Source of the DNA: Gammaproteobacteria bacterium
Lineage (GTDB): Bacteria; Pseudomonadota; Gammaproteobacteria; Arenicellales; Poriferihabitantaceae
NCBI GenBank assembly: GCA_009839585.1
Contig: VXPI01000022.1
Coordinates: 1-7,358, forward strand
Direction: 5' to 3'
DNA: 7,358 nucleotides
The notes under the pieces were generated by a model. The model had not been told where the DNA came from. It was given only the letters and a program-made list of their open reading frames with translations, and did not search any database. Positions 5,702 through 7,358 of this stretch are shown piece after piece (position 1 is the first letter of the stretch; the number at the start of each line of letters is the position of its first letter). Position numbers and translations under genes: made by a program.

Positions 5702-7198
5702 TTACATGTCGCTGCGTCCGTACAGCCCTTCACCAACCATTTCAATGGCGCGTAAGACGGCACCGGCCTTGTTCATCGACTCCTGCCACTCTGCTAACGG
5801 TTCTGAGTCGGCAACAATCCCTCCTCCCGCCTGAATATGGGCTTGTTGATCCCTTACGACTGCGGTGCGAATGGCAATCGCCATATCCATATTCCCATTC
5901 CATCCGATATATCCGATTGCTCCGGAATAGATACCTCTTCGATGTGGTTCAAGTTCTTCGATTATTTCCAGGGCACGGATTTTCGGCGCACCGGACAGTG
6001 TCCCTGCCGGAAAAGAGGCACCTAGGACATCAATGGCATCAAGACCTTCTTTGACTTGGCCGGTGACATTGGAAACGATATGCATGACATGCGAATATTT
6101 CTCGATAGTCATCATATCGGTAACCGAGACAGTGCCGGTCAGGGAGACTCTGCCCACATCGTTTCGGCCGAGATCAATCAGCATCAAGTGTTCGGCATTT
6201 TCTTTAGGGTCAGCCAGAAGCTCCGTGACCAGATTTTCATCTTCTTCCTCCGTGGTTCCGCGATGGCGCGTACCTGCTATTGGGCGCAAGGTAATGGTAT
6301 CGTTTTCAAGTCGTACCAGAACTTCCGGTGACGACCCGGCAATATGGAAATCACCGAGATTGAAATAATACATATAGGGTGAGGGATTGAGGGTGCGAAG
6401 TGCCCGGTAGAGATCAATCGCCCGGCCAGGATAATCAAGGGCAAGTCGCTGCGACAGCACGATTTGAAATGCATCACCTTCATGGATGTAGTGCTTGCAC
6501 TTGTCTACCGCATCGAGATATTTTTCTTTCGGAAAAAAATATCGTAACTCGGATTGCCTTGATGCCTCCGAATCGATGGATGGGTTCATGTTTGCTTGCC
6601 GGTGTTGCTCACGTAGACGCTGCATCAAATGGTTGAGACGCAATTGCCCCGACTCCCATGCATCCGGATATTCAGGATTCACATGGATAACCAGATACAT
6701 GCGGCCTTTCAGATTATCAAAAACTACCACTTCACTCGAGCCGAGAAACAGGACGTCGGGAGTATCGGCAGGGTCCGCGGTTGCACAGGTATCAAGGTGT
6801 GATTCGATATACTGAATCGTGCCATACCCAAAATACCCCACCAGACCGCCAGTAAACCTGGGGGCATTCGCAATCTCCGGTGACCGGTAGAGGTCCTTGA
6901 ACTTGCGAATTTCGTTTAATGGGTCATCGCTTTCAAATTCCTGTACGGCATCGCCATCAACAATCCGCACCGTATGGTCATTGATCTCGATGCGGTTTTT
7001 GCAGGCAAGGCCGATAATCGAGTAGCGTCCCCATTTTTCGCCGCCCTCGACGGATTCAAGGAGATACGACCAAGGTTCATCCGCAAGCTTGAAATAGGTG
7101 CTAAGCGGGGTATCAAGGTCAGCCAGCAATTCCCGGACCAAGGGGATGCTGTTGTAACCTTGCTGGCCCAGTCTGTCAAACTCTTGCTTGCTAATCAT
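5702..7198 (-). CDS. trpE: Anthranilate synthase component I
   Basis: TrpE turns chorismate into anthranilate, the first committed step of tryptophan synthesis, using ammonia delivered by TrpG. From the ATG at 7196-7198 the protein is 498 residues, close to the usual 490-500. The frame stays open 50 codons further to an ATG at 7348 and beyond, but that extension is not TrpE-like, whereas MISKQEFDRL leads into the typical YNSIPL and DLDTPLSTY. Key sites are LLES at 47-50, the tryptophan feedback-binding motif, which predicts feedback inhibition; PIAGTRHRG at 306-314; LIDLGRND at 340-347; FPAGTLSGAPK at 396-406; and QAGGGIVADS at 456-465 of the chorismate-binding domain. The protein appears complete and intact. 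The ribosome binding site is weak. trpG lies 3.27 kb downstream, beyond the accessory genes. The motifs fit TrpE rather than PabB, and the trpG-trpC context supports that. Confidence 0.96.
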   Translation of the reverse strand: MISKQEFDRLGQQGYNSIPLVRELLADLDTPLSTYFKLADEPWSYLLESVEGGEKWGRYSIIGLACKNRIEINDHTVRIVDGDAVQEFESDDPLNEIRKFKDLYRSPEIANAPRFTGGLVGYFGYGTIQYIESHLDTCATADPADTPDVLFLGSSEVVVFDNLKGRMYLVIHVNPEYPDAWESGQLRLNHLMQRLREQHRQANMNPSIDSEASRQSELRYFFPKEKYLDAVDKCKHYIHEGDAFQIVLSQRLALDYPGRAIDLYRALRTLNPSPYMYYFNLGDFHIAGSSPEVLVRLENDTITLRPIAGTRHRGTTEEEDENLVTELLADPKENAEHLMLIDLGRNDVGRVSLTGTVSVTDMMTIEKYSHVMHIVSNVTGQVKEGLDAIDVLGASFPAGTLSGAPKIRALEIIEELEPHRRGIYSGAIGYIGWNGNMDMAIAIRTAVVRDQQAHIQAGGGIVADSEPLAEWQESMNKAGAVLRAIEMVGEGLYGRSDM

Positions 7199-7358
7199 AT
7201 TGTTCTGCTGATCGAATAATACGATCCGGATAACCACCTCGAGCCCCGAAAGAAATGAGACACGATGTATGATTTTGTCGACATAATTAATAAATATTAC
7301 AACTCCCCAGTTCCAGTCCGAAGTGCAACACTGCCCCTGCCTGTCCATGCCGGCGTAG
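7199..7358 (-). promoter_or_regulatory. Upstream region of trpE
   Basis: An A+T-rich tract at about 7271-7302 is the most promoter-like stretch, but no good -35/-10 pair stands out. No TrpR-type operator was recognised. Two Trp codons (TGG AAC TGG) occur at about 7307-7315, but in the frame that runs into trpE without a stop, so there is no classical trpL leader peptide. Other minus-strand frames entering from the right edge stop near 7290-7300 and could be the tail of an upstream gene, though neither is recognisable. Confidence 0.25.

Noticed and set aside
7199..7348. N-terminal extension of trpE to the ATG at 7348
   Set aside because: The extra 50 residues do not resemble TrpE, and the ATG at 7198 gives the normal length and N-terminus.
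7285..7348. trpL-like leader peptide with two nearby Trp codons
   Set aside because: The frame with TGG AAC TGG has no stop before trpE, and no attenuator hairpin with a T-run was found.

Overview
The window looks like a gammaproteobacterial chromosome segment in which every gene lies on the minus strand, so it reads right to left. TrpE, TrpG, TrpC and the OsmC-type protein are all close to the types seen in Pseudomonas and related Gammaproteobacteria. The trpC-to-OsmC neighbourhood recalls the trpGDC-vfr-osmC order of Pseudomonas, recalled from memory rather than searched. No rRNA, tRNA, CRISPR array or complete insertion sequence was seen.

Layout in the direction of transcription: (1) trpE, anthranilate synthase component I, 7198 to 5702, with about 160 bases of upstream DNA. 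(2) A spacer of about 380 bases with short repeats, a GC-rich block and, at its far end, a promoter-like site overlapping a 12-base tandem repeat. (3) A tight three-gene cassette, 5318 to 3130: a TIGR04255-like protein, a helix-turn-helix protein and an unnamed protein with an ISHDCDI motif, separated by 6 and 5 bases. (4) A 183-base gap, then a nucleoside 2-deoxyribosyltransferase-like gene, 2946 to 2476. (5) A second tight run from 2434 to the left edge: trpG, trpC, an OsmC-family gene and the start of an AI-2E/PerM-type membrane protein gene. Its junctions are 0 bases, a 4-base overlap and 7 bases.

TrpE and TrpG together form anthranilate synthase and TrpC makes indole-3-glycerol phosphate. 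Two steps of the pathway lie between them. The gene for the first, trpD, normally sits between trpG and trpC, but here trpG and trpC touch with no room for it. trpE and trpG, whose products form one enzyme, are separated by 3.27 kb of non-trp DNA. The cassette is more A+T-rich by eye than the trp genes and looks like an accessory insertion.

The best candidate for an undescribed system is the three-gene cassette: a likely regulator between two proteins of unknown function, with an operator-like tandem repeat upstream. It could be a defence or toxin-antitoxin-like module, but no catalytic motif is visible that proves this.
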